This document shows, in pieces, positions 45,093 to 57,800 of a stretch of DNA of 64,000 nucleotides. The translations under genes and the position numbers were made by a program. Under the pieces are notes generated by a model. It made no database searches and was not told where the DNA came from. It worked only from the letters and a program-made list of their open reading frames with translations. This DNA comes from Diplodia intermedia (lineage: Eukaryota > Ascomycota > Dothideomycetes > Botryosphaeriales > Botryosphaeriaceae): NCBI GenBank assembly GCA_021495925.1, contig JAKEKT010000039.1, positions 1 to 64,000 on the forward strand, written 5' to 3'. Each line of letters begins with the position of its first letter. The stretch's first letter is position 1.

Positions 45093-48000
45093 ATGTCGGC
45101 CCCGCTGCATGTGAGCCACCCTTCTCTCAATCACCTGCTCAGCGGTACTCATACCACCCCAGCATGCATGCACTCGCACCCCGGTGACTGCGCTTGCCTT
45201 TGCAGGCCGATTTATTCTCACTGCAGAAGGCCCATTTCTGCGCGTCTTCCTCAGGAACGGTTCGGACTGCCTCTTCACGGAGAAAATCTTTGAAAACCAG
45301 ACGGTCCACGGGCTTGTAGTCGTCGATGCTTCCCACCCGGATTATTCATCAGTAATTGCGTACGGAGGCCATCTGGTGCGGTACCTGCGGCTTTCGCATG
45401 ATGAAGTTGCGTGTACATTTAGCCTGGACCAGGGCCCAGCCGCCCGGGTTTCAGACTGGGTTTTGGATCTCGCCCACCCTTTTCAAGAGCTTAACCCGCC
45501 CCCAAGCTCTTCTTCGCCTGCTACTGTGGCGGTCACTGCCCACAACCAAATCGTACGACTTTGCTGGACAAGCTCTTCGCCAAGTACTTTCCTGACCGTC
45601 TCCAACCTTACCGTCAGTTCGCGCTGCATCCTCTACTCCGCACATCTCTCTTGGCTCTCCGCAGCCAAGGTTCTTGTCGCCTCAGGAACCGCCTTTGGTG
45701 AGATCTTGGTCTGGTCCTGCGATTTCAGCGACATCGAGAAGCCCCGTTCATGCGTCCACCACTTCTTCACCGGCCACGAGGGTTCCATCTTTGGCGTTCA
45801 GATCTCGCCACCCTTCTTCGTCTCAGAAGACCAGACACAGTTGCTGGCTAGTTGCAGCGATGACCGCACGGTGCGAATCTGGGATATCTCCCGACTACCA
45901 GATGGCGGGGACTTCTCCACATCGGACGATGCTCTTGGTTTAGTGCAGGACCGAGAGACTGGCTTCGGCGCCAACGTCAACTCAGACCAAGACGACTGCC
46001 TTGCCGTAGCTTGGGGGCACACTTCGCGCGTATGGGCGATTCGCTTTGTTAGATGCTCCCCGAGCGACAAAGTCCGTCGCTTCGTCTCTTTTGGTGAAGA
46101 CGCAACGAGCCGTGTCTGGGACCTCGACTGCACCCTGTCTGGACACGACCAGGTCCCGCAGCGCTTGAAAGTGACCGCCAAGCTTCTGGACACGCGTGCT
46201 TTTCACGCTGGGAAGAACATCTGGGCCATGGATTTAGCCGCTTCCCTGCAACCTGCAGGCTTCGAAATCTGTACTGGTGCGGCAGACAGTGCAATCGTCA
46301 GCCATCACTGGCCCTGGACGCCCGTCGAGTCAGTCTCACCGCAACCGACAACGGATGCGCACAGGTGCTGTTCCTTTGTCTCTGATCGTTTGGTCATATC
46401 CGCTACGAACAGTGGGAAAATCATCAGGGGCAGTGATGCCAATGACGGTTTCGTATGGGAAGTTATAGACCAGAATGACGAACTCAAGGGCTACTCAGTT
46501 TCAGTTGGCCTGCCGGAGTGCAGCCTGGCATTCCTGGCCGGCAGCAGCGGCAAAATCTTCGCATACCAGGACAGCACTCGCCAATGTCCCGTTGTCGCCC
46601 AAATGAATCGGAAAGTCGCTGGGATCTTTGCCTCCCATTTTCGCGGCTCAGATGGTGCGGGGCTCATCAGCCTCATCGTCACAACGGTCGGCGCCAAGGT
46701 CGCTGAAAGCTTTCTCTTCTCATGGGATCCTGAATCCTTTGGTCTCCAACTAACGAAAAGGACGACTCTAGAGTTACCGCGCTCGTTCGTCGTCACAAGC
46801 GCTCTGTACACCCCAATCGCTTCTCAGACAACGATCTTTCTGGGTGCCAGAAACGGCTCCGTGGCACAATTCTCTGACCGAACCCCGGAAGAGACTTCGG
46901 AAGTTGAGACTGTACAGTCCTGCGCCATTTTCGAGCTTCATGCACCGGAGACAGTCACATCGCTAGCGTGGATACCGCGCGACTCATCAACGCTTAAGCC
47001 GAACCACCTTGGCTACCTGATCTCCACGGGGCGCGACGGGCATTATGCCACTACCGAGATCCACACCAATAGCCATGCCATCGTTGCTCACCAAATCAGC
47101 CTGCCTTTCGGCCCTAATATCGAGGGATGCTTCGTCGACAGAGGCAGTCTCATTGTGTACGGCTTCCGCGGCAAGCACTTTGTCGTAATCAATGCTTCCA
47201 CAGAGCAGGAGATTTTCTCCGTCGAGTGCGGAGGTGCACACCGCATCTGGAGCTTCTGTCCTTCCGACGTAGGTGAAGGAGGTACGTTCGTGTGGAACCA
47301 GGCTTCCACACTGAAGCTGCATTCTACGAATGGTTTGTCCCACAAGATCATCAGATCCGGTGATCACGGCCGAGAGATCAAGGCTGCGGCTGCATGCCCT
47401 AGCAACCCGCGCATAGTTGCTACCGGAGCGGAGGACACTACCATCCGCATCTTCGAGTATGACGGCTCAAATCCCGATTTCAGATGCGTGAGGGTGTTGC
47501 GAAAACACGTTACGGGTATCCAACACCTCGCTTGGTCTGACGATGGAAGATATCTCTTCAGCAGCGGCGGCTACGAGGAATTTTTCGTTTGGAGGGTACG
47601 CCAGCTCCCAGTGATCGGTCTGGGCATCGTATGCGAGGCAGCCTGCCCGCCGGAGAGCGAACTGCCGGACCTACGAATCATGGGCTTCTCCGTACAAGCA
47701 AACCCGAGTGCGGAAGCCGATGCCAGCTTCCTGATCACGCTCGTATACTCGGACTCCACCATCAGAGTAAGCAGCGCCCCCCTCCCCCCCGCGCCCATCC
47801 AATGGAATCACCCACTCACCTCCACACAGACCTACTCCTACATCTCCACGCCCACCGCCAAGACCTTCGCCCTCCTCCACGTCGGCACGTACCTCACCTC
47901 CTGCCTCACGCAAACCACCCACCTCACCCCGTCCCTCCTCCTCACCGCCGGCACAGACGGCCACATCGCCTTCTGGCCCCTTCCTCCTCCTCCTTCCCCC

Positions 48001-48618
48001 ATCATCAGCAACAACAACGACGACGACGACGACCCGCGCCCCCTCACTTTCACCTCTCGAACCCCCATCCACCAAAGCACCATCAAAGCCCTCGCCCACG
48101 CCCGCCTCTCGCCCCGCACCACCCTCCTCCTCACCGCCGGCGACGACAACGCCGTCGCCTTCACCCTTCTCGACGGTGGCGACCACTCGCAAACCGAGAC
48201 GATGACGACAAGCACCCTCATCATCCCCCGCGCGCACGCCGCGACGGTCACGAGCGCGGTGTTCGTGGACGCTGCTGGGGGAGGTGGGCGGAGCGGCGGC
48301 GGTGGCGGCGGTGGAGGGGGGGAGGAGAAGAGGCTGCTCGCCGTCACGGCCGGTAGCGATCAGCGGGTCAAGGTGTGGGAGGTTGTTGTCGGGTGCGGTG
48401 CGCTGGAGGGGAGGGAGGGCGTGCAGGCGGTGAGGGTGGCGAGGGTGGCGGATCGGGGGACGGCGGTGGCGGATGTGGCGGATGTCGTTGTGTTGGCGGC
48501 GGGGGGGCTGGGGGATGGGGGACAGGAGGCAGGGGAAGGGAGGGTGGCGACGGCGACGGTGGTGGTTGTGGGTGTGGGGATGGAGGCGTGGGAGGTGGAT
48601 GTTGGTGTTGGTGTTTGA
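45093..48618 (+). CDS. rtt10: WDR6/Rtt10-type WD40 protein (Trm7 partner)
   Basis: Large WD40 protein. Yeast Rtt10/Trm734 assists Trm7 in 2'-O-methylation of the tRNA anticodon wobble nucleotide. Exons 45093-45110, 45163-47766 and 47830-48618 give 1136 residues. The 18-nt first exon (MSAPLH) is chosen because splicing across the 52-nt intron yields H..TRTPVTALAFAGRFIL, the family N terminus. Features include FLRVFLRNG, VRIWDISRLP, AWGHTSRVWAIRFV and SFGEDATSRVWDLD. Near the C terminus VTGIQHLAWSDDGRYLFS then EEFFVWRV and CEAACPPES are diagnostic. The 63-nt last intron has no in-frame stop, so an isoform with 21 more residues is possible. The final 120 residues are Gly/Val-rich and G-biased. 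Confidence 0.88.
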
Positions 48619-50021
48619 GTCGAGTGAGTTGAGACGGGAGGGAGGGAGTAGATGGCGGGGTGGATTAGAGCTGGGTTGGATCGGACAAATGTATAGTTGA
48701 TTGCAATTCTCCGTGTATCTTGGAACCAGTCGTCAGCGGCAATGCCGGCAATCAGGCAGGCCAGGTAACAGTCCGCATTCCATCCTGTGCGCCAAGACTA
48801 CACACCTGGTGTTGTTGCATGCAGGCCAACGCCTGGCACCACACGACGCCTGCAACGGAAGCAGGCACGACCGGAATCCTGCCTAACGCATCCCTACCCA
48901 AAATACGCAACACGCCCTTTGTCCACCAACAACTGTCTCTCTTCCCAGTGCCGGCGCCATCACCCTGGATACATACCTCGCAAGCGTAACCCACCCAATC
49001 CATCCACCGCCCAAACGCCACGTGTGGGCGGTACGTAGACAAGGCGTAAAGAAACAACAAAAACGACGACAACACACACACCCCACATCCGCCTTTGCCG
49101 GTATGTATGCACCCCTCCTCTGTTCCAGACACGCGCGACGCGACGAGGCAAAAGAAGCTCGCGCGCGCCTGCCCGCCTGATCAGCACCACCCCATCTCCC
49201 GTAGTGCGGGTTAGGCAAAAAAAAAAAAAAAAAAAGTCTCGAACACTTCGGCACGGTCGGTTGGTGGCACGGGTATGCTTGTCTCTTTCCTGCAGACCTT
49301 CGAAGGTGGAGAGAATCCGAATGCCATAGATAGATAGGCTTATTGAAAGCGAGAGATCGATCATGGTACATACCTAGCGGTTGAGCATCGGAGATCAAGG
49401 CCTCGCGGTACGCCCGACGAAGCGTAGCGGTCGGAATCCCGGCCGCTTGCTAGTGACGGCTTCTTCTCGCAGGAAAAAAAAAAAAAGAGTGTTTGAAACG
49501 CTGTGGAGACGTCTCGAGCGTCAGGGTAAGGCCCGGCCGTATACCCCGGATTGTCGCAATATAAGCGAGTGGTATGCTATATGTGAGGATCACGACGATT
49601 TAGGCGAACGCGGGCAGGTCATTTGTCGGGGGAAGCGTCAACTCTAACTGTTCCCGGAAAAGTCAAGTAGAATGATGTTGCTGGTGTGTGTCTAGGAATG
49701 GTATCGATGAAATCAACGGCAGCCGCCCGCCCGCTACCTACCGCCGCACTATGCCTCAATCGTACGGACATGACTCTAAACAGCAGTTTCTCTTTATGGT
49801 ATCTCAACGTCCAAAATCGTCGTCGCTCAACAACGCGGAACCGTGTATTACGGAAGTGCGGGGAGAACAAAAAGTGATGATAGCCCGAAACGGTAAAACT
49901 GAGATGAAAGCGGCATAAAAACAAAGTGGGGGCTAGAGAAGAAGAACGGCGATGCAAGACGTCTACTTTTGCGATTCTGCGGAAGAAGATGGAAAGAAAC
50001 CAACGACAACACGTCCCTTCG
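48619..50021. other. Intergenic region with a long A tract, no supported gene
   Basis: About 1.4 kb between convergent 3' ends. It contains a 19-base A run at 49217-49235 and a shorter A run near 49473-49484. Short open frames show no domain. A CGGTCGGAATCCCGGCC stretch near 49427-49443 resembles a tRNA T-arm, but no cloverleaf forms around it. Confidence 0.5.
49217..49235. repeat. Homopolymeric A tract
   Basis: Nineteen consecutive A in noncoding sequence, possibly polymorphic. Confidence 0.85.
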
Positions 50022-51180
50022 TCAACCGATGATCTCATGAATGGCGGAATCAACCTCTTGCAGCTTGCTGCTCAGTGCATACAGCTGCTCCGCATTAGTC
50101 TCAGGCGGCGGCGCCGCAGCAGCAACGCTCTCATTCGTCGCCACCACCTTGCTCGAGTCCGACGACACGGCCGCCAGCGACTGCTCCACGCCCTCTCCCG
50201 CGCCGGCGGCGAGATTGGCAAGGGCGGCCTGGTCGAGCAGGTTCGCCTGGCCGAGGGCATTCTGTGTGAAACGGGCGTTGAACTTAATGACGCCCTTAAC
50301 CTTATTGTACGTGGCCACGTCCAGCGGCAGCGGCTGCTGGGTGACGAGGAACGTGACGTCCTCGGCGCACGGCGGCGTCGTCAGGCTGCCCGTGTAGTTG
50401 AGCAGCGGCGTCGACGACAGGTGCTCGACCACCGCCGCAAAGTCCAGCGCCCCCGTCTCCGTCACCGTGCCCGGCTCCTCCACCTCGGCGATGTTCTGCG
50501 TCGCCGCCGTCAGCAGGTCCGTCGTCGTCGCGCCGTCTTCCGACAGCTGGAAGAGCACGGCCACGACGACGATCTTGCCCGAGCCGTCGCCCGCCTCGTG
50601 CACCATGTGCATCTCGAGCGGGAAGTACTCGTCCGCGATGCGGTGCTCCGACGGCGTGTGCAGGTGGAACTGTGCCAGGTTGAAGGCTTGCCCGCCCACC
50701 GTGGTCGTGCCGTTGACGATGGTCTCGAGCGTGCTGCCGAGGTTTTCGAACTCGGCGGCTTCGACGTTGGCGATGTCGATGGCTGGGGCTTCGGTTGCCA
50801 AGGCTACGGTATCGTCTGGGGTGTTGTTAGAAGGAATGGATGCTTGGGGGAGGGTGATATCAGGAAGTGGGTCCGTTTTCGGGGAGAATCGGAAGTGTGT
50901 GGATGTGTTTGTGGAGGTGGAGACTGGGGTTGTGTGCGGGGGGATGAAGATCCATACCAAGGTTGATGGGTGATTGGTTGCTGCCGGTGTTGCACAATTC
51001 GTTGCCGGCTTCAATGTTGTGCCAGTTGAGGGGGCCAGTCAGGGCAGTGTAGCCGAAGTTGCTGACCTCTACCTCGCCGGCACGTTTGGTCAGGCGACGA
51101 GGCATCAGCGAAGTGCCGTGGAGGCAGCTTGCGCTGGCCGAGGAGAAAAGCAGGGCAATGGGAAGGATGTTGGTAAGCAT
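50022..51180 (-). CDS. Secreted alpha-type carbonic anhydrase
   Basis: Interconverts CO2 and bicarbonate, expected in the secretory pathway or cell wall. Exons 51180-50958 and 50815-50022 on the minus strand, joined over a 142-nt intron (GTATGG...CCCAG), give 338 residues. A signal peptide (ILPIALLFSSASAS) is followed by the alpha-CA fold: YTALTGPLNWHNI and SNQSPINL, then zinc ligands His125 and His127 in FHLHTPSEH and His144 in EMHMVHE, and the substrate-pocket motif LNYTGSLTTPPCAEDV. The catalytic residues look intact. The Ala/Ser-rich C terminus (about 280-338) is an extension beyond the fold. Another acceptor (ACCCCAG) exists inside the intron. Confidence 0.92.
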
Positions 51181-52752
51181 GTTGACAGTGAATGAGAATG
51201 CTCCCGGATGGTGGGTGGTCAGTGAAGAAAAAGAGTGAAAGTGAAGGTCAACACCACCGAATGAGCGGAAGAAGGGGACTTAAGAAAGACTGAGGATGAG
51301 ACGGATGAGCTGCCAGAGCTGTACACACGTGGACCTTGTGAGAACGGAAGGCAAATTGCAACTCAAGCTTATGTACAGCGCAAGGCGCCGATGATGAGCG
51401 CGGAAGGCCTCCAACCCATCCTGGAACATGGCCATGGTTCGGCACCTTCATCCTGGTTTGACTGGGCGTGGCAGCTTCAGCACTTGGCAGAGGCGATGCC
51501 GCCATGACGACTGTTGAGATCAATAATGGGGCAGGGCCAGGCGCGTGTTGACTGGATTGTTGCAACCATTCAGTCTGACTTGGCCCGTCAACTCGGCTTG
51601 GCGCTGATGCGGGCTGAAGCAATGCGCGGCAGGCCCCTTGAAGAGACGGATACCATATTTGCCGGCGGGCCAAGTTCAGTGGAGAAGTGACGTTCCTTCG
51701 GTGGGGATGAAGATGTAGGACGGCCTCTCGACTTATAACGAACACGGCGAACCATCAGCGGATACTGAAGAGCAGTGGGATTCGCAGAGTTGAGGAGGGT
51801 GAGCAGAGCAGGCATCTGCTCAGGCGCGCCACAGTAGCCGCTGATTTGGCCGAAAGCACAGAGGGTTGCAAGCTGAGATGAGCGGACTTCAGTTCACGGG
51901 TTCCTCACACACAAAGGCGCTCTTGGCGATTACGGGAGGCGGCAGGTGGCATGGGGCGTGGTTCGGCTGCGCCGCGTGGGCGACGGCGTAGGGACTGGGG
52001 GTGCAGGCAGTTGACAGCTTGGCGCGGCAGTCATCAGGCCACTCTGCGGTTAAAAACCACCGTTCGGGAAATCCCGCCAGGGTGCGGAAAAGGGAGCGGG
52101 CGGAGAAAGACGCGGGGTCCGGTTGGGTCGAGTTTCAGCCGACAGCTGTCGAGGCCCGTGTCGGCGTCGCGAGAGCCGCGGAGGCGGTTTCCTTTGCTGC
52201 TCGGTGCATTGCGAGGGCAAGGGGCGTTTGAGGACACGATCAAATTGCCGGGCGGAGAGACAGCATGCAGCCCTGGAGACAAGCACGCGCGCCTAAACTT
52301 GGCTCGCGTCGAGAGTCAGCGGCAGCGCTCGGCGCAATGTAGAGGCGACAGCGAGGGGTGCAGTTGGGGTCGTTAGGCAGGCTGGCGTCGACAGCATTAA
52401 TCGCAGTCCGGCAGGCGCAGGGTCTAGCGGTGCACGGTTGTGAGAACAAGCCTTTTCTTGACTCGAGGCCGAAGCGTGGAGCCGTGGTGGTGTTCGCCGT
52501 TGGGCTTGCGCCTGATTGGCCGCCGTGCTCACCGCCCACGCGGCAGTGTGTCACCGTCCCGCCTGCCGCATCTGCCCCAAGCTCCCGGCTAGCTGGAGGT
52601 CATCCGCCATCTCGACGCCTCAGGCTCGCATTCCTAGACAACCGATGCCCGCGTGGCCAGCTGGTTGGCATCCACCACCGCCGATAAGGTCAGTGTCCAT
52701 CTCCTCATCTCCACGCCTGCGTTGCTTTTCCCTTCAGCCGCGGCTAACAGCC
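51181..52752. other. Long divergent intergenic region, no supported gene
   Basis: About 1.6 kb upstream of both carbonic anhydrase (minus) and atg28 (plus). Frames such as 51248-51745 minus and 51951-52376 plus have no domain. The open frame continuing upstream of the atg28 ATG (from 52516) is Pro/Arg-rich and looks untranslated. A GTCAGT donor near 52689 and a TTCAG acceptor near 52737 could mark a leader intron. Confidence 0.45.
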
Positions 52753-54306
52753 ATGTCTCTGCTTAGCTCCTGGTCCCGTCTGCAGCACGCCTCGTCGTCC
52801 TTTCTCAGCAGTAAGCCGGCGTCCGAGCATGAGCTGCCGCTCTGGGACCAACAACCAGCTACGAAAATGGCCCTCTCCTCTCCCCGCTCCCAGCCATCCG
52901 CCGCCGCTTCGCCCCCACCGCCTCCCGTTGTCCCACCCGCCCCCGTCACCGCGAGCATCCACGCGTCGACCGCCCGCCTGAGGCAGAACCGCGCCCTGCC
53001 CGATAGCATGGTCCTGCTGCGCCGCCAGGAGAAGCAGCTGCACGACGACCTGCAGGACCTGCTCTACCAGCAGGACGAGGCTTTGCGCGTCGCCGCCGGC
53101 GGCACCGCCACCACCGCCCACGACGAAGCTGATCTCAGCGGCAGCGCGACGCCCACCGCACGAAGCTCAGCCGACAGCAAGCGACGCTCGGCCGACGACG
53201 GTCGTCATCGCCCGCAACAGCGCCACTCCAATATCGGAGGGGTCCGAGGCGTGCGGAAGGCCATCCGCTCCGCCATCCGTCAGCTGGCCGCGGTCAAGGC
53301 CGAGGAGGGGCGGCTGCTGGGCCACGACCGGGCGGGCAACGAGGCCGTGGTGCGCAAGCTGGCCGGCTGGGCGGAGCAGAAGGACGGGCTGGAGACGCAC
53401 ATCCGCGCCATCGAGCAGGGCGACGAGGGCGCCCACACGGCCGCGCTCAAGGACGAGGCACACGCGCTGGAGGGCGAGATCCGCGAGCTGGAGGACAAGC
53501 TGCGCGCGGTCAAGGCTCGTCATCGGAAGCTGCTGGCCGACGTGTCGGAGATTGAGAACTCGGTGCAGTCCAAGCTGTCGTCGTACAAGGCGTCCCTCTC
53601 GATTCTGGAGGCCGATATCAATGCGTTCCTGCGCAATTCGGCGGCGCGTGATCGCCAAGCCAGTGAGGCGCCTTTCTTCCAGATCCCCCCGAAACGCCGC
53701 ACGTTGGAGCTGGCAAAGGAGCACTGGGATGAAGAGCAGGCCAATATCGAGAAGCTTCGTCGGGAAAGCGAAACAGAACGCGATGCATTGGAACAAGGTG
53801 CCGTCGTGTGGAACGATGTGGTGCACCGAATCAACGACTTCGAGAAACGCATTACCGAGGCAACAATGCATCAGAGCAGCAGCACGGACCCAACAGCTGA
53901 AGCCAAAGATCTCGTAGCTCACCTAAGCGAGACAATAAACTACGTCGAGTCGCAGTTGGAATCAGCCGAGGAGAGGGGGTGGAAGCTGCTCGTGGCGTGC
54001 ATAGGCGCCGAGCTCAGCGCGCTGCACGAGGGGCGGCGGATGTTGGAGGCCATGCTACAAGCGGCAGGAGAAACATCGCCCACGATCGAGCGCGAGAAGC
54101 AGCTCGGCGACGTCGAGGTCGAGTTCCAGCCCAGCAGCTTGGCTAATAGCCAGACGCTGCAAAACGGCGAGCCGGGTGGGGCAACGGCTTCGAAACAAGT
54201 CCCGGCTCGGCAGCCCAGACCCGACTACCACAGTACGGACGAGGACGAGCCGGACCCGGAACTGCTCATATCGCACCAGGATACGGACGATGAGCATCTT
54301 GGATGA
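52753..54306 (+). CDS. atg28: Autophagy-related protein 28 (coiled-coil)
   Basis: A single exon of 517 residues from the ATG at 52753 (MSLLSSWSRLQ). The frame is open further upstream, but that part is low-complexity. The central part is a long coiled coil (about residues 155-310): RKAIRSAIRQLAAVKAEEGR, GWAEQKDGLETHIRAIEQGD, ALEGEIRELEDKLRAVKARH, then SYKASLSILEADINAFLR. This order matches the fungal Atg28 family, which acts in pexophagy and autophagosome formation. A second coiled segment (about 390-440) and an acidic C terminus (STDEDEPDPELLIS) follow. The family is poorly conserved, so the symbol rests on the coiled-coil layout. Confidence 0.75.
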   Translation: MSLLSSWSRLQHASSSFLSSKPASEHELPLWDQQPATKMALSSPRSQPSAAASPPPPPVVPPAPVTASIHASTARLRQNRALPDSMVLLRRQEKQLHDDLQDLLYQQDEALRVAAGGTATTAHDEADLSGSATPTARSSADSKRRSADDGRHRPQQRHSNIGGVRGVRKAIRSAIRQLAAVKAEEGRLLGHDRAGNEAVVRKLAGWAEQKDGLETHIRAIEQGDEGAHTAALKDEAHALEGEIRELEDKLRAVKARHRKLLADVSEIENSVQSKLSSYKASLSILEADINAFLRNSAARDRQASEAPFFQIPPKRRTLELAKEHWDEEQANIEKLRRESETERDALEQGAVVWNDVVHRINDFEKRITEATMHQSSSTDPTAEAKDLVAHLSETINYVESQLESAEERGWKLLVACIGAELSALHEGRRMLEAMLQAAGETSPTIEREKQLGDVEVEFQPSSLANSQTLQNGEPGGATASKQVPARQPRPDYHSTDEDEPDPELLISHQDTDDEHLG

Positions 54307-54877
54307 TGAAAGCTATCGATGACACGCTATCATAGAATTCTCGGGGTTGGATAGAGGCGGCGTAGACGGGGAGCATTCCAATCTGCCTCGTCCAGCAGCA
54401 ACTCTGGATGGATGGATGGATTACTACGAATCATGAATTTCGTCTATCCCTTCACTTCATTCGTCATGCCGTACCGGGTGCCCAGTGTTTCCCCCCGTCG
54501 GTTCGCGCGCGTGCAACCGATGTTGCACGAGTCAAAGAATCGAACCATGGGCGCCACGCGCCTGGGCGCCTTGACCGTCGCTGCTTAGCCATCGCCTCTC
54601 CCCCGCACCCCACCATCGTGTCTTGGAATTGAGATTGACCGAGCCGTTAATTATGCTACTATTTTCGCGTCCGCTTTCTTTGACCTCTCGGCTGCCGTTG
54701 CCGTCGACGCAAAAACCCCCGCGAGTCGTGCAAAACACAGGCCTTGCCCAACACAGGCTTGGCCCCTGCCAACTTCCCTTCAACACCACCATTCAACCAG
54801 GATTCAATGAAACGGGGGTTTTCTTTTCCTCGCTTGCCCCAGAAAAGCAAACGCAAACGCAAACGCAACGCAATCAA
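54307..54877. other. Convergent intergenic region
   Basis: The 3' flanks of atg28 and the DUR3 gene, with a GGAT run near 54406-54421. The minus frame continuing beyond the DUR3 stop is not supported. Confidence 0.45.
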
Positions 54878-57800
54878 TCAAACCTTTTCGTCGGCGGCCT
54901 TGCCATCGTGCCCGCCAGCGGCGACAACAATACGGTCGCCGGTGCTGCTGCTGCTACCGCCGCCGCCGTCCCGACGCTCCTCCTCCTCTGATACGCCAAC
55001 ACCTTCGATGATGACGGAAGAAGAAGCCCCTCGTCTTCTTCCCCCACTGCTGCTCTTACCACCACCCGTCGATGTTGTCGTCGTTGCGTAGCGGACGAAG
55101 CGCGCGATGGACGCGCGGCCCTCCCAGATGGGGTAGCAGGTGATGGCGATGGCGGCGAAGAAGGCCCAGAGGTAGACGAAGACGATCCAGCCGCGGAAGA
55201 AGGGTTTGGAGAAGACTGTTGTTTTTGTGTTTCGATCAGTTGAGGGCTGTGCTGTGGGTGGGGGGGCTTTTCTTTGCGTGGGGCGCGCGGATGGAGGAGA
55301 GATTGTTTGAACTTCTTTTTCTCTTCTCACTCACCGTAGTTGGAGCCGTACATGGGAATCGGCCAGAGGATGCAGAAGGACAGACAGAGGGCGACGCAGC
55401 AGATGGCGGCCTTTTTGCGCGCGACCAGCAGCCGCGCGTTTACTTCGTCGTCGTGGCGGCGCTGGTGTGCTGCTGCTTCTTCTTCTTCTCCTTCTTGTTC
55501 TACTTCTCCTTTCTCCTGTTCGTCGTCGGTCTTCTCTGGGGTTTCGGTCACGGCTACTACTTGCGCAGTTGCTGCGGCGCCGCCGTGGCTTTCGTTGCTG
55601 TTGTTGTCGCCGCGCTGTCGTTGTTGTTGATGTTTGCTGGACTGCTGCAGTTCTTCGAGCGAGCCGCCGCCGGCGTCCGACTTGATCTGCTTGAAGACGG
55701 CCCAGTCGAAGTCTTCGGGCTTCATGTACGTGATCAGAGGCGTCAGGACCATGGGTCCGCAGATGGACATCCTGGTGTGCGCGCCCGCCGCCGCGAGGCA
55801 GCGGAACTCGGTCAGCGTATGTTCCCCGGATGGTTTCCAACTCTCGTCTTTCCTTGCTCATGTCACACTTCTTCGAGGGAAGAGGGGGGAAAAAAAAAAC
55901 CTGAGGCTACCGTCTCGTCCCCTTCTCCTTCTCCTTCCCTGCACCTCGAGGGGGGTTGGGGGGTTGGGTGGGGACTCACATATTCCCCGCCACCAGCGGC
56001 AGCGGGCGACTCGTCGTCTCGATGGTGACGGCGCCGTAGTGGGTGTAAGCGGTGCCGAACCAGGCGACGGCGGCGGCGAGGGTGGAGCACAGCGGCGCAA
56101 TAACAACAGCGGCGCGGCTCTGCCGCCGCCACATGATGGTGCAGGCCATGGGCACGATGGCCGAGTCGACGAAGATGCCGATGCAGGTGATGAGGTAGTT
56201 GACGCTGAAGCCGGCGTGGTTGAAGGCGACGCTGACGCACGCGACGATGACGCCGAACCCGACGACGATGCCGTGGGAGACGCGGACTAGCTGTGTTGAG
56301 GTCGCGGACGGGTTGATGTACGCTTTGTAGATGTCGTATGTGCCGAGGGCTGCCGTGGCGACGGTTTCCGAGGACATCTGAGGGTAAGGGGGTGGGGTGT
56401 GAGTGTCTTTTCTCCTTCTCTCTCTTCGAGCTCGCTCTCGTGGGGTTGCATTTCGAAAGGTGAGGGTGGGAAAGGGGAACCGGGATTCTCTGAGGTGCCT
56501 CGAGATCCGAACAAGAGCAGGATCAACTTCCGTGGCTTTCGTCTCTTTCCCCCCCTCAAACGAAAAGACGCAGTCGGGGACTCACCGCACTCGTCACAGC
56601 CATGAAGCCCATCAGCAACACGGCAACAACGCCTCCCTTGCCCATGACGGCGTACGCCGCGTACGGCATCGCCATGCCCGCCGAAACCTCCTCCGTCGTC
56701 ATGCGGGCGGGATACGTCGGGAAGATGGGCAGGTGCTCGGTGGCGGCGGCGGCCAGGCCGAAGGTCGAGGCCAGCACGAACGGGATCGTGAACCAGCAGA
56801 GTCCGCCGAGCATGTAGCCGGGGTAGGTCGAGGATGGGTCGGCGGCGATGGCTTTTTGGAAGCTGGGGTTTGAAACGGGGTCAGTGGTTTTTCGTTTTTT
56901 GTTCGGAGATCTTGGGTGGGCTCCGGTTCTCCTCTCCCTCGATGTGTTTGGGGAGCAAGCGGTTATCCTTGATAGTTGTCCGCCTCTTTTTCTTCCCGAC
57001 CATATATCGTGGAGCCGACACTGTATTCTACCAACCTCATCTATCCATGCAAGCACTTCAACACCCGCGAGCGTTGCAGGCGGCCACGCACTAAAACGAA
57101 GAAGAAAAAGGGAAGGGAGACTCACAGCTGCGAATCCACACAACTCGCAAACGACGCGCCCATGAAGATCAGCCCGATATACCCGCCATCCGGGCTCTTC
57201 ATCGTCAGGTACGACCCGGCCTCGTTCCCATCGACCGGATGCAGCGCCGCCGCCTCGCGCAGCAGCTCCCACATGCGGTCCGGCGAGCCGATGGCAGACG
57301 ACGTCGTGTACACCATGAACAGAGTCGTGAGCATCACAATGTAAATGATGACCGTATGCGCCTGGTCGTTCGGTTTTGCCAACAGTCAGCCTCTCCTCCC
57401 TCCTGCCGTCTCGTTTTCTCGCTCCTCCTCCTCCTCATCCCCCAACCATCGTGTCCGTCCACGTCACAGCAGCGCTCACTCACCCAGTCGGTCAGAAACG
57501 TCGCCTTGATACCTGTTTCCCTCGACCCGCATCATTAGTCTGCGCCCCCACCAAACGTGGCAAGGGTCGAAACCAACGCACCTCCGAACAACGTGTAGAT
57601 TAACACCCCGATGGGAAACAGGAAGCACGCGGCGTCCCGGTTCATGCCCGTCATGGATGCGTACAGCGTGCTGCCGCCGACGAGCAGGTTGACGGTGGTG
57701 AAGATCTGGAAGATCAGGCTGTAGCACATGAGCGTGATGTGGCCGGCGGGCCCGTAGCGCGCCTTGACGACCTCGAGGAAGGTGTGGGCGCGGGGGGCTT

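Noticed and set aside
49420..49460. A T-arm-like sequence suggesting a tRNA gene
   Set aside because: No acceptor, D or anticodon stems can be formed around it, and the flanks are A-rich tracts.
49926..50973. Long plus-strand frames antisense to the carbonic anhydrase gene
   Set aside because: Arg/His-rich shadows; the minus strand has signal peptide, zinc ligands and splice sites.
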